Notes: generated by a model from the letters alone, not told the origin. DNA of 17,034 bases from an uncultured Terriglobus sp. (GCA_937859825.1 CALMAP010000174.1:1-17034); one strand, 5' to 3'; counted from the first letter of the stretch, positions 1 to 7,325 are shown. Program-made: numbers and translations.

Positions 1-972
1 GTTGCGGAAGCCTGTTGCAATCACGGTAATCTTGACTTCATCCCCCATGGACTCGTCCTGCACCGCGCCAAAGATGATGTTGGCATCTTCATGCGCAGCG
101 TCCTGGATGAGCATGGAAGCAGCGTTGACCTCAGACAACTTCAGCGATGACGAGCCGGTGATGTTGATGAGGATGCCGCGCGCTCCATCGATTGCACCCG
201 CCTCCAGCAGGGGCGACGACATCGCAGAGTGTGCGGCCTCGGTCGCCCGGTTCGCACCGGAGCCCACGCCCGCCGCCATCACGGCATAGCCCATACCTGC
301 CATCGTGGTCTTCACGTCGGCGAAGTCGCGATTGATTACACCGGGGATCGTGATGATGTCGGCGATGCTTTGCACGCCCTGCCGCAGCACGTCGTCGGCG
401 ATGCGGAAGGACTCAAAAAAGCCGGTGTCTTCCGCGACTTCAAGCAGCTTTTCGTTAGGAATGACGATTACGGTGTCGACCGATTCCAGCAGCTCCTGCA
501 AACCACGCTCCGCCTGCATACTGCGGCGCTTTCCTTCGAAACCGAATGGCCGCGTGACGACAGCAACCGTGAGCGCACCCATCTCACTGGCCAGGGAAGC
601 GATAACCGGTGCTGCACCGGTGCCGGTGCCGCCACCCAGACCGGTGGTGACAAAGACCATGTCCGCGCCTTCGAGTGCTTCGATGATCTTGTCGGAATCC
701 TCCAGAGCGGCGCGGCGGCCCACATCTGGGTTTGCACCCGCGCCAAGACCGCTGGTCAGCTTGACTCCAAGCTGGAGCTTGACGGGTGCCAGGGAGGACT
801 TCAGCGCCTGCACGTCCGTGTTGGCCGCAATGAACTCCACGCCTTCAAGGTTGGTGGAGATCATGCGATTGACCGCGTTGCCGCCGCCGCCGCCCACGCC
901 GATTACCTTGATGCGCGCACCGCGGGGCATATCGTCCTGGTACTGTATGCGGAGATCGTCGTCAGGCAACAT
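1..972 (-). CDS. ftsZ: Cell division GTPase FtsZ (C-terminal end off the window)
   Basis: Tubulin-like GTPase that polymerises into the cytokinetic Z ring at the inner face of the membrane. The visible 324 codons start MLPDDDLRIQYQ and contain the glycine-rich nucleotide-binding start (GVGGGGGNAVNRM, about residues 25-37), the tubulin signature GGGTGTG (113-119), and the T7 synergy loop NRDFAD (214-219) that completes the neighbouring subunit's active site. The N-terminal GTPase domain is complete and most of the second domain is present. The linker and the C-terminal peptide that binds FtsA lie beyond base 1. The ATG at 972 is chosen because an AAGGAG lies 12 bases upstream (985-990) and the conserved N terminus follows at once. 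It is downstream of ftsA on the same strand with a 197-base gap, long for this pair. Identity is certain from the motifs. Confidence 0.98.
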   Translation of the reverse strand, partial: MLPDDDLRIQYQDDMPRGARIKVIGVGGGGGNAVNRMISTNLEGVEFIAANTDVQALKSSLAPVKLQLGVKLTSGLGAGANPDVGRRAALEDSDKIIEALEGADMVFVTTGLGGGTGTGAAPVIASLASEMGALTVAVVTRPFGFEGKRRSMQAERGLQELLESVDTVIVIPNEKLLEVAEDTGFFESFRIADDVLRQGVQSIADIITIPGVINRDFADVKTTMAGMGYAVMAAGVGSGANRATEAAHSAMSSPLLEAGAIDGARGILINITGSSSLKLSEVNAASMLIQDAAHEDANIIFGAVQDESMGDEVKITVIATGFRN

Positions 973-1169
973 GGATGTTTGTGGCTCCTTGGCAGGGTTG
1001 AACTTGGGGCAGACACACTTCAACTTACTCTAAAAGCGTGCGCATGGGGTGATCGCCCTTTCCGGGGCAGTGTCCTGATTCTTTCATGGCCTTGTATCTC
1101 CCGGCAGCAGAAATGAACCATGCGCGTGACCTGCTGTGCAAGAGGTGCGATTCCAGGTCGAAGGACAGG
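973..1169 (-). other. 197-base ftsA-ftsZ gap
   Basis: No convincing gene. On the minus strand it ends with AAGGAG (985-990), the ftsZ ribosome site. A 20-codon frame (1025-1087) with GGGAG about 10 bases upstream is visible but unsupported. I see no good sigma-70 promoter pair. In many bacteria ftsA and ftsZ are separated by far less, so a separate ftsZ promoter or RNA structure is plausible. Confidence 0.4.
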
Positions 1170-2408
1170 TTAAAAGCTGCCGGCGAAAATTGCCTTCAAC
1201 TTCTGTTTCAGACCCATCTCCTCATTCGCGCGGCGTACCTGCGTGCGGTGCGTGTAGAGCAGCATGCCAATCGCGGTGGCAAACTCCGGCTGCGCCAGTT
1301 CCTCCGGCATACGCGAGAGCGGCACAGGAGAGCCGATGCGGGCGGGCGTGCGTAGAAGGGACTCAGCATTATCCAGCAGGCCCGGCAGCTTTGCGCCACC
1401 ACCGGTGAGAACGCAACCCGTACCCAGGGCTTCCAGTACACCGCCTTCGCGCAGATTGTTTCGTAACATGGTGAACAGTTCTCGTGCGCGTGGTTCAAGA
1501 ATTTCAGCGAGGAAGCGCTGCCGTACCAGCCGCGGCGCGGTGGTTCCTCCATGCGCAAGGTCACCGCCAACCTCGATCTCGTTTAGCGATGGCACACTGG
1601 TAACGACGCAGTTCCCAAACTGTAATTTCAGGTGCTCGGCTTCTTCCTGCGTTACGTGCAGGCCCACCGCGAGATCGTTGGTGAAGTGGTCTCCGCCGAT
1701 GGGCAGAACAGCGGTATGGGCGACCGATCCTTCAAAGAACACAGCAAGTTCCGTGCTGCTGGCACCGATGTCGGCAATGCAGACACCGAGCTCCCGCTCG
1801 TCGGCGGAGAGAACCGACTCCGCTGAGGCGATGCCCTCATAAACCGTGTCCACGACCTCGAGGCCGGCGCGGTTGGCGCAGGTAACTACCGACTGGGTCA
1901 CACCGCCGGAGCAGGTGGAGAGATGCAGGTTTACTTCGAGTTTGGTGCCGACCATTCCAATCGGGTCGTGGATGCCGGGCTGGTCGTCGAGGATGAATTC
2001 CTGTGGCAGCAGGTGAAGAATTTCGCGGTCGGCGGGGAGCGCAATGGAGCGGGCGCGATCGACAGCCGCCCGCACCTCTTCGCGGGTAATTTCGCGCATG
2101 CGGGAGCCCATACTGATGCCGCCACGAGAGTTGATGCCACGCACATGCGTGCCGCCCACGCCCACCACAGCGGTCTCAATGCTCGTTTTGGTCATGCGTT
2201 CGGCTGTAAGAGCCGCGCGGTTGATTGCGTCGGTCGCCGGACCAAGCTCCGCGATCAGGCCTTTGCGCATGCCTTTTGACCGCTCGACGCCGTGGCCGCG
2301 ATAGCGCAGCACGCCGTCGTGCACCTCCGCCACCAGAACGCAACTCTTCGCGCTTCCGGCATCCAGAACAGTAATCAGGTTGTCAGGCGATTCTTTGATC
2401 GAAGGCAT
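1170..2408 (-). CDS. ftsA: Cell division protein FtsA, membrane anchor of the Z ring
   Basis: Actin-like ATPase that binds the FtsZ C-terminal peptide and tethers the ring to the membrane. The 412 residues have the usual length and order: phosphate-1 loop DAGSAK (16-21), the 1C/SHS2 insertion (about 80-165), phosphate-2 DIGASSTE (213-220), the conserved GGDHFTNDLA stretch (238-247), and the adenosine loop LTGGGAKLPG (334-343). The last 14 residues, around LKQKLKAIFAGSF, form a short basic and hydrophobic helix matching the FtsA membrane-targeting sequence. The start is ATG at 2408 with a weak AAGAAG upstream. It lies between ftsQ (85-base gap holding a strong hairpin) and ftsZ (197-base gap). 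Nothing in the catalytic motifs looks degraded. Confidence 0.97.
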   Translation of the reverse strand: MPSIKESPDNLITVLDAGSAKSCVLVAEVHDGVLRYRGHGVERSKGMRKGLIAELGPATDAINRAALTAERMTKTSIETAVVGVGGTHVRGINSRGGISMGSRMREITREEVRAAVDRARSIALPADREILHLLPQEFILDDQPGIHDPIGMVGTKLEVNLHLSTCSGGVTQSVVTCANRAGLEVVDTVYEGIASAESVLSADERELGVCIADIGASSTELAVFFEGSVAHTAVLPIGGDHFTNDLAVGLHVTQEEAEHLKLQFGNCVVTSVPSLNEIEVGGDLAHGGTTAPRLVRQRFLAEILEPRARELFTMLRNNLREGGVLEALGTGCVLTGGGAKLPGLLDNAESLLRTPARIGSPVPLSRMPEELAQPEFATAIGMLLYTHRTQVRRANEEMGLKQKLKAIFAGSF

Positions 2409-2433
2409 CGCTTCTTGGGCATATCGTACTGCG

Positions 2434-2467
2434 AAAAGTAGGCAGCGCGCGCGTGCTGCCTACTTTT
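2434..2467 (-). terminator. Perfect 13-bp hairpin between ftsQ and ftsA, terminator-like
   Basis: Bases 2434-2446 (AAAAGTAGGCAGC) pair without mismatch with 2455-2467 around an 8-base loop of alternating G and C. Read in the direction of the genes (minus), an A run enters the stem and TTTT closes it, followed by CGC. On the plus strand the stem ends in TTTTT. The shape is that of a bidirectional intrinsic terminator, but it sits inside a co-directional fts cluster, 25 bases before the ftsA start codon. It may attenuate, process or stabilise the transcript rather than end it. The structure is certain; the function is inferred. Confidence 0.7.
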
Positions 2468-2493
2468 TGGTTCATTGCATTGTTCCGTACCGG

Positions 2494-3834
2494 TTATGGT
2501 GTGGGCGATGCCGCTGCACCGGTGCCATGTTGGCGCCGCGCCATCCACGCCTTCGTTGCCTCAAGGCGCTTGGCAAGGTCCGTCTGCTTTGGATTGGCTT
2601 TTGCCGCGCCGGCCTTGACCGGATGTGTGCGCGCAGCTTGTTCCTGGGCGACTGCCGTCGGCTCCGGCTTCTTAGGATATGTGGGGTTCGCAGGCGGCTT
2701 TACGGCCTGGAGCCCTTGTGCGGCCTGTACGTGACTTGACGCAATCGCACGAGGTGCGGGGGAGTTATGCGGGGCAACAGCAACTGGTTTTGCAACTGTG
2801 GCAAGCGCAGATACCGGAGTCGAAGTTGCCGAAGTCACCGTGGAGTCCTTCGGCGGCATCTGCAGCACGACCTGGCGCTCGTAACGCATGTCCACGCCGT
2901 TCAAACGCGGGTATTGGCTGCGCCACTCACCGATATGTTCTTGAAAACGTTCGTAGCGGTGCAGGAAATTCTCCGTGCCGAAGTGGACAAGGGTCTGGCC
3001 GTTCGCGTTGGGCAGCAGCGCCTTAACGTCTTCCGGATCGGAGAGATCGACCTCGCTGAGATCGGTGGACACCTTCTTGCTCCCGGAATCGAGGTCCTTT
3101 AGGAAGGCAGAGAAAAGATGCATGCGCTGCTCGCGTGACTCGGGCAAGTCGTCCGGCTTTAGTCCGGTAACAACAGGGAAGGAGTAGTCCGGGTTGCCGG
3201 GTGCATCCGGCGGTATATCCAGCAGAACACCGTTTGCGTCGGCCATGCCGATATTGCCGCCCTGGCGCACAAACGCAATGGGCGTACGTTCACGCACATC
3301 CACGCGAATACGGTTAGGCAGCAGACGCATGACCGTCGCGTGCTCCACCCAGGGAATCTGCTCCAACTGGTCACGCCGGTTCGCCATGGGCACGTCGAAG
3401 ATGTTTCCGTCGATGTCACCGCCGAAGATGCTGAGCAATTGCGATCGTGTCAGGTGCTGGTTGCCGTGTAGCTCAATGGAGGCGGATGAGTTGAGCAGGA
3501 AGCGAGGGTCGTTATGGACAAAGCGGTTCGCATAAAACCAGGCTGTCCCGATCGCGCCAAGGCAGCCAAGTACGCCGATGCAGCCGATGATACGACCAGC
3601 GCGGGACTGAGGAATCAAGCCGCGGCGAACACGCTTGCCCCGGGAACGGCTGCGTGGCGCGGCTTCTGCTTCTTCACGGTAAGTATCTTCCGCAGGCATG
3701 CCGGGGCGCTCGCGCCGCGTGCGCAAGGGTTCTGAGGGGACCCGGCGGATCTCGTCGAACTGCTTTACCGGCATCGGATCTCCCGGCCGGTCCAGCAGAG
3801 CTGGTCCCGTCTTCCGTGCCTGATTTGTCCGCAT
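2494..3834 (-). CDS. ftsQ: Cell division protein FtsQ/DivIB with long Pro/Ala-rich C-terminal tail
   Basis: Bitopic division protein that joins early and late divisome parts (FtsB/FtsL partners) in the periplasm. In order: a basic cytoplasmic N terminus (to about 80), one membrane helix (about 81-104), a POTRA domain (about 112-182, containing SIELHGNQHLT and the IPWVEHATVMRLLPNRIRV stretch), then the FtsQ/DivIB beta domain ending near VDMRYERQVVLQ (314-325). Residues 327-446 are an extra tail rich in Pro, Ala, Lys and Thr with no fold I recognise; FtsQ usually stops close to the beta domain. The start is uncertain: ATG at 3834 has no clear ribosome site, whereas the in-frame ATG at 3774 (residue 21, MPVKQF) has GGGAG about 5 bases upstream. 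It follows murC after 73 bases. Confidence 0.93.
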   Translation of the reverse strand: MRTNQARKTGPALLDRPGDPMPVKQFDEIRRVPSEPLRTRRERPGMPAEDTYREEAEAAPRSRSRGKRVRRGLIPQSRAGRIIGCIGVLGCLGAIGTAWFYANRFVHNDPRFLLNSSASIELHGNQHLTRSQLLSIFGGDIDGNIFDVPMANRRDQLEQIPWVEHATVMRLLPNRIRVDVRERTPIAFVRQGGNIGMADANGVLLDIPPDAPGNPDYSFPVVTGLKPDDLPESREQRMHLFSAFLKDLDSGSKKVSTDLSEVDLSDPEDVKALLPNANGQTLVHFGTENFLHRYERFQEHIGEWRSQYPRLNGVDMRYERQVVLQMPPKDSTVTSATSTPVSALATVAKPVAVAPHNSPAPRAIASSHVQAAQGLQAVKPPANPTYPKKPEPTAVAQEQAARTHPVKAGAAKANPKQTDLAKRLEATKAWMARRQHGTGAAASPTP

Positions 3835-3868
3835 GCCTGAGCCGGGCCGCGGAGAATCGCCTTCGCAG

Positions 3869-3874
3869 ATTGTA
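3869..3874 (-). promoter_or_regulatory. Candidate -10 box (TACAAT) in front of ftsQ
   Basis: Read on the minus strand, the murC-ftsQ gap contains TACAAT, a near-consensus sigma-70 -10 hexamer, 34 bases before the first possible ftsQ start. No convincing -35 element is visible 16-18 bases further upstream. It could give ftsQ-ftsA-ftsZ a promoter independent of murC. This is a weak call based on one hexamer. Confidence 0.35.
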
Positions 3875-3907
3875 GCGTCTGAACTCCGGAGCGTACCTGC
3901 AAGAACC

Positions 3908-5290
3908 TCAACTGGTACTCTGCCTCGCCAAGAGGTCCAGCACCAGGGTGCCTGCCTGTGAGACGTTCCCGGCGCCCAGTGTCAGAATCAGATCGCCGCT
4001 GGCAGCCTTCTCGATAAGCCGGCGCGCGGCCGAAACAAAATCAGGCGAGGCATGGGCCGGGGTTCCTTCCGCGTAGATTGCGGCAGCCAGACCTTCGCTG
4101 TCTGTGCCGGGAATCGGCTGCTCGCTTGCGGCATAGATAGGAACCAGTTCGACTGTGTCCGCATCGCGAAAGGCGCTGCTGAACTCATGGAACAGGTCGC
4201 GTGTGCGGGTGTAGCGATGCGGCTGAAACAAAACGTGAACGCGGCCGTAGCCACACTCGCGTGCGGCGGAGAGCGTGGCCCGGATTTCTGTGGGATGGTG
4301 ACCGTAGTCGTCTACCAGGGCCACACCACGTGCTTCGCCTTTGTATTGGAAGCGGCGGTCCACGCCATGGAAGCTGCTCAATCCCGCCGCGATGTGCGTT
4401 GGGTCAATCCCAAGCTCTACACCAACGGCGACTGCGGCTGTTGCATTCAGCAGATTGTGCCGTCCCGGAACATGCAATGGGAAGGGGCCGAGCAAAATTC
4501 CGCGTGCACTGACCTCAAAGTTGGCGAACGAATCCGAAGTGCTTGGCAGGGGAACGAGACGGAAGTCCGCATCCTCGCTGGAGCCGTAGGTGATCAGGCG
4601 CCGCTTGACCCGAGGCAGGATTCCGCGAAGCAGAGGGTCATCGATGCATGCGGTCGCCGCACCATAAAACGGCACCTTGTTCATGAACTCGACGAAGCAA
4701 TTCTCGATGTCCTCCATGCCGCTGTAGCTGTCGATGTGCTCGCGGTCCAGGTTGGTCACAACGGCGAGAATGGGCGAAAGCTTCAAAAAACTGCGGTCGC
4801 TTTCATCTGCTTCTGCAACAAGATAGCTGGACTTGCCTGCACGCGCATTGGAACCAAACAGGTCTACCCGGCCGCCGACAACAACGGTAGGATCAAGCGC
4901 TCCCGCGGCAAGCACGGCGGCCACCATGCTGGTCGTGGTCGTTTTGCCGTGCATGCCCGCGATGGCAATCCCGTACTTCAGTCGCATCAGTTCCGAGAGC
5001 ATCTCCGCCCGCGGAATGACAGGAATCCTACGCAGCAGCGCCTCAGCGACCTCAGGGTTGTCGCGGGAAACTGCTGTTGAGGTGACAACGACGTCCGCCG
5101 GCCAGATCTGCTCCGCGCGATGCCCCTCAAAGATGAGAGCTCCGAGCGATTCAAGACGTTCGGTCACCGGCGAACGCCGCAGGTCCGAGCCGGAGACGGG
5201 GTAGCCCAGGGAAAGCAGGATTTCGGCAATCCCGCTCATGCCGATGCCGCCGATACCGACGAAGTGAATACGCTGCATTGCGGCAAACAA
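3908..5290 (-). CDS. murC: UDP-N-acetylmuramate--L-alanine ligase MurC
   Basis: Cytoplasmic ATP-dependent ligase adding L-Ala to UDP-MurNAc, the first step of the peptidoglycan stem peptide. The 460 residues match the family length. Visible motifs: UDP-binding GIGGIGMSG (12-20), the Mur ligase ATP loop MHGKTTTTS (113-121), AEADESDRSF (159-168), TNLDREHID (179-187), and the C-terminal DDYGHHPTEI (327-336) and FQPHRYTRT (355-363). The start is taken as TTG at 5290 because AAGGAG (5300-5305) lies 9 bases upstream; the first ATG (5278, residue 5) would be 21 bases from that site. It is followed directly by ftsQ, with no murB or ddl between. The ThiO-like gene lies 48 bases upstream on the same strand. 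Confidence 0.97.
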   Translation of the reverse strand: MFAAMQRIHFVGIGGIGMSGIAEILLSLGYPVSGSDLRRSPVTERLESLGALIFEGHRAEQIWPADVVVTSTAVSRDNPEVAEALLRRIPVIPRAEMLSELMRLKYGIAIAGMHGKTTTTSMVAAVLAAGALDPTVVVGGRVDLFGSNARAGKSSYLVAEADESDRSFLKLSPILAVVTNLDREHIDSYSGMEDIENCFVEFMNKVPFYGAATACIDDPLLRGILPRVKRRLITYGSSEDADFRLVPLPSTSDSFANFEVSARGILLGPFPLHVPGRHNLLNATAAVAVGVELGIDPTHIAAGLSSFHGVDRRFQYKGEARGVALVDDYGHHPTEIRATLSAARECGYGRVHVLFQPHRYTRTRDLFHEFSSAFRDADTVELVPIYAASEQPIPGTDSEGLAAAIYAEGTPAHASPDFVSAARRLIEKAASGDLILTLGAGNVSQAGTLVLDLLARQSTS

Positions 5291-5299
5291 CCGGTGTCT

Positions 5300-5319
5300 C
5301 TCCTTGAGGGCTTCGCCCT
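5300..5319 (-). promoter_or_regulatory. murC ribosome-binding site abutting a small stable hairpin
   Basis: Read on the minus strand, AGGGC-GAA-GCCCT forms a 5-bp stem with a GAA triloop (5307-5319). One base later comes AAGGAG (5300-5305), then 9 bases, then the TTG start. The core GCGAAGC is a known unusually stable mini-hairpin in DNA. The ribosome site decides the TTG start. A regulatory role for the hairpin is only a guess. Confidence 0.5.
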
Positions 5320-5338
5320 GTTCCCTGTAGCTAGTGTG

Positions 5339-6382
5339 TCAGAGTGTCTGATCCGGGCCGTTCTTCCGTAAGCGCGGCTGGAATTCAGAAAGGTTCGCAG
5401 CGGGTTGCTCACCCTGCACAAGCGAGTGGAGAGCCTCCGCTACTGCAGGCGCCAGCAGAATGCCGTTACGGTACAGCCCCGTCGCAACAAAGCGGTGCTT
5501 CGATATTGCACCCAAGACCGGAAGCGTGTCTGCGGTACCCGGCCGCAGACCGCACCAGCTCTCGATCTCTGGAGCATCCGCGAGTGCGGGCAGCAGTTCG
5601 ACAGCCTTGGTGCGCAGCCAATCTGTAGCATCGCGACGAACCGCCGTGTCGAAGCCTGCATGCTCAATGGTGGCGCCCACCAGGCATGTGCCATCCAGCC
5701 GCGGCACCAGGTAAACCTCCGGCGTGCGGACAACGACATTCCCTTTGCCGGGTAGATAGAGCGCGCCCTGTGGCAGCTGGAGCCGGAGCATCTGGCCTTT
5801 AATCGGTAAGGCGTATTGCACGCTCCACGCTCCGGTGCAATCGACAAAGTCGTTGCAGAGAATCTCAGCGCCACTATCGAGAAGGACTCGGACGGATTCG
5901 CCGTCCTCGATTGCAGCTTCCACGCTTTGCCTCTCTCCCAGAGTTGTTCCGGACCGTTCAGTGGCAGTCAGAAGAGAAGCAAAGAGCTTGCGTGGATCCA
6001 GACTGTGCTCGTGATGAAGGTGAAAGAGACCTGCTTGTGGAGACAGTTCAGACAGAACAGCTTCTGCTTGTACCGCTTCGGAATTTTTGCCACTCCATTC
6101 CAGCGTCCAGTCTGTCTCGAATGGCACCGGCTCTGCGCCAAGCGTAGCGAGTTGTGCAAGGAAACCGGGATAAAGCGCCATGCTTCGTTCTGCAAGCGCA
6201 GTGATCTGCGGCGGGTTGGCCTGATCATGCACCGCGAGCATGCCTGCCGCAGCGCGGCTGGCGCCCGTTCCCGGTGTTGCGCGTTCCAGCACGAGCACGG
6301 AACGGCCTGTCTGCCTCAATCGCAAAGCAAGGCACAGTCCCACAATGCCCGCTCCTGCGATGACGACGTCGGCCTGCTGCAC
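5339..6382 (-). CDS. thiO: ThiO/glycine oxidase-like FAD-dependent amine oxidase
   Basis: Member of the DAO family of flavin oxidases. ThiO oxidises glycine to iminoglyoxylate for the thiazole of thiamine, and relatives also oxidise D-amino acids or sarcosine. The 347 residues begin with a Rossmann FAD site (GAGIVG, 10-15, with E33 placed to bind the ribose), then ASRAAAGMLA (41-50), VDCTGAWS (180-187), CGLRPGTADTLPVLG (277-291) and GLYRNGILLAP (302-312). The last two are typical of glycine oxidases, with R280 placed to bind the carboxylate. The start is GTG at 6382, with no good ribosome site but TAGAAT six bases upstream. No thi genes are visible nearby; it sits just before murC, so a D-amino acid substrate is a fair alternative. 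The family is firm; the exact substrate is not. Confidence 0.8.
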   Translation of the reverse strand: MQQADVVIAGAGIVGLCLALRLRQTGRSVLVLERATPGTGASRAAAGMLAVHDQANPPQITALAERSMALYPGFLAQLATLGAEPVPFETDWTLEWSGKNSEAVQAEAVLSELSPQAGLFHLHHEHSLDPRKLFASLLTATERSGTTLGERQSVEAAIEDGESVRVLLDSGAEILCNDFVDCTGAWSVQYALPIKGQMLRLQLPQGALYLPGKGNVVVRTPEVYLVPRLDGTCLVGATIEHAGFDTAVRRDATDWLRTKAVELLPALADAPEIESWCGLRPGTADTLPVLGAISKHRFVATGLYRNGILLAPAVAEALHSLVQGEQPAANLSEFQPRLRKNGPDQTL

Positions 6383-6388
6383 CGTTCC

Positions 6389-6394
6389 ATTCTA
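6389..6394 (-). promoter_or_regulatory. -10 box TAGAAT placed for a leaderless oxidase transcript
   Basis: On the minus strand TAGAAT is followed by six bases (GGAACG) and then the GTG start of the oxidase at 6382. With the usual 6-8 bases from -10 box to start site, transcription would begin at or next to the start codon. No clear -35 element is visible. The same hexamer recurs at similar positions before two other genes in the window. Confidence 0.5.
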
Positions 6395-6490
6395 GGTGCG
6401 TCTTACCTTTCAGGGCTGGCTTGCAGGGCCATGCTGCCGTCTACTACGGACAGGTGGCGCAGCTCTGCGTGCCACGCATGGGAGAAACAG

Positions 6491-7321
6491 ATGAGTGATT
6501 CTTTACTACCGCGTGACGAGGTGCGCACCAGCCGCTCTGGCGCGGTGATGCCGCTGGCCGTATCCTTTGCAATTCTTGCAGCCGTAGGCAGCCTGGTATG
6601 GGCCTTCCTGCTGCAACAACGACTCACCGAGACCGAGACGAAACTCGCGGTCGCGATGCAGGACCGTACAGTCTTTGGCCAGCAACTGCGCGAGGCAGAC
6701 GCACGCATTCGCGCGAACAGCGTTACGGTCGATCAGCAACTGACGCGCGCCCAGCAAGAGCAGGCTGCCCTTGTGGAACGTGCGCAAGCCATTGCGGCAC
6801 GCCAGCAGGCAGACACCAGCAGGCTCGAGAAGACACAAGCAGACACAGCGCAAAAGATCGGCGCAGTGGCGACAGACGTTTCCTCGGTGAAAAGCGATGT
6901 CGGTTCCGTGAGAACGGAAGTCGCTTCGACGAAGACCGATGTTGCCGACACCAAGGCTTTGCTGCAACGCACCATCGGGGACGCGGGTGTGATGAGCGGC
7001 TTGATTGCGCGCAACCATGACGAGGTTGAGCAGTTAAAGCATCGCGGCGACCGCACCTACTACGAATTCACCCTGCACAAGAACGCACCGGGAACCCTGC
7101 TCTCCACCATCAAGCTGCAGTTAAAAAAGACGAACGAGAAGAAGTCGCGGTTCAATCTGCTTGTCAGCTCCGACGACCGGAATATCGAGAAGAAGGACAA
7201 AACGGTGCTGGAGCCGATTCAGTTCTACTCAGGCAAAGATCCCGTGCTGTTTGAGATTGTTGTCAATAGCCTGGGGCATGACACCGTAAGCGGATATCTT
7301 TCTGTTCCCAAGGGAATGTAG
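6491..7321 (+). CDS. Membrane-anchored coiled-coil protein of unknown function
   Basis: I do not recognise a named family. The 276 residues have a short cytoplasmic N terminus, one hydrophobic helix (about 18-40, AVMPLAVSFAILAAVGSLVW), then a long charged, Gln/Ala-rich region (about 42-160) predicted to be a coiled coil. Within it lie four successive heptads, TDVSSVK, SDVGSVR, TEVASTK and TDVADTK (128-155). The C-terminal part (about 185-276) looks globular and beta-rich, from RTYYEFTLHKNAPGT to GYLSVPKGM. The ATG at 6491 is chosen because GGAG lies 6 bases upstream and the frame then starts just before the anchor; the open frame further upstream only overlaps the oxidase antisense. It stands alone on the plus strand, divergent from the oxidase gene and convergent (4-base gap) with the gene ending at 7326. 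A cell-envelope tether or sensor is possible but unproven. Confidence 0.8.
   Translation: MSDSLLPRDEVRTSRSGAVMPLAVSFAILAAVGSLVWAFLLQQRLTETETKLAVAMQDRTVFGQQLREADARIRANSVTVDQQLTRAQQEQAALVERAQAIAARQQADTSRLEKTQADTAQKIGAVATDVSSVKSDVGSVRTEVASTKTDVADTKALLQRTIGDAGVMSGLIARNHDEVEQLKHRGDRTYYEFTLHKNAPGTLLSTIKLQLKKTNEKKSRFNLLVSSDDRNIEKKDKTVLEPIQFYSGKDPVLFEIVVNSLGHDTVSGYLSVPKGM
6872..6955 (+). repeat. Four imperfect 21-base tandem units coding heptads
   Basis: The bases encode four 7-residue units with the pattern (T/S)-(D/E)-V-x-(S/D)-(V/T)-(K/R). Codons have diverged between units (GAC GTT, GAT GTC, GAA GTC, GAT GTT), so the protein pattern is better kept than the DNA. This fits an old internal duplication held by coiled-coil packing. 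Confidence 0.7.
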
Positions 7322-7325
7322 AGCT

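Noticed and set aside
1025..1087. 20-codon frame (MKESGHCPGKGDHPMRTLLE) in the ftsA-ftsZ gap, minus strand, with GGGAG upstream
   Set aside because: Too short to judge, and frames like this occur by chance; no second line of evidence. Worth revisiting only if conserved.
229..1116. 295-codon plus-strand open frame, and another at 305-1033
   Set aside because: Both lie antisense to ftsZ; their translations are rich in His, Arg and Ser with no domain, as expected from the opposite strand of a GC-rich gene.
4052..5080. 342-codon plus-strand open frame
   Set aside because: Fully antisense to murC, whose motifs are intact; the product has no recognisable fold and no ribosome site.
5816..6490. Upstream extension of the coiled-coil protein frame
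   Set aside because: Antisense to the oxidase gene; the GGAG-ATG at 6481-6493 marks a better start.
6506..7018. 170-codon minus-strand open frame
   Set aside because: Antisense to the coiled-coil gene, which has a ribosome site, membrane anchor and heptads; the shadow has none of these.
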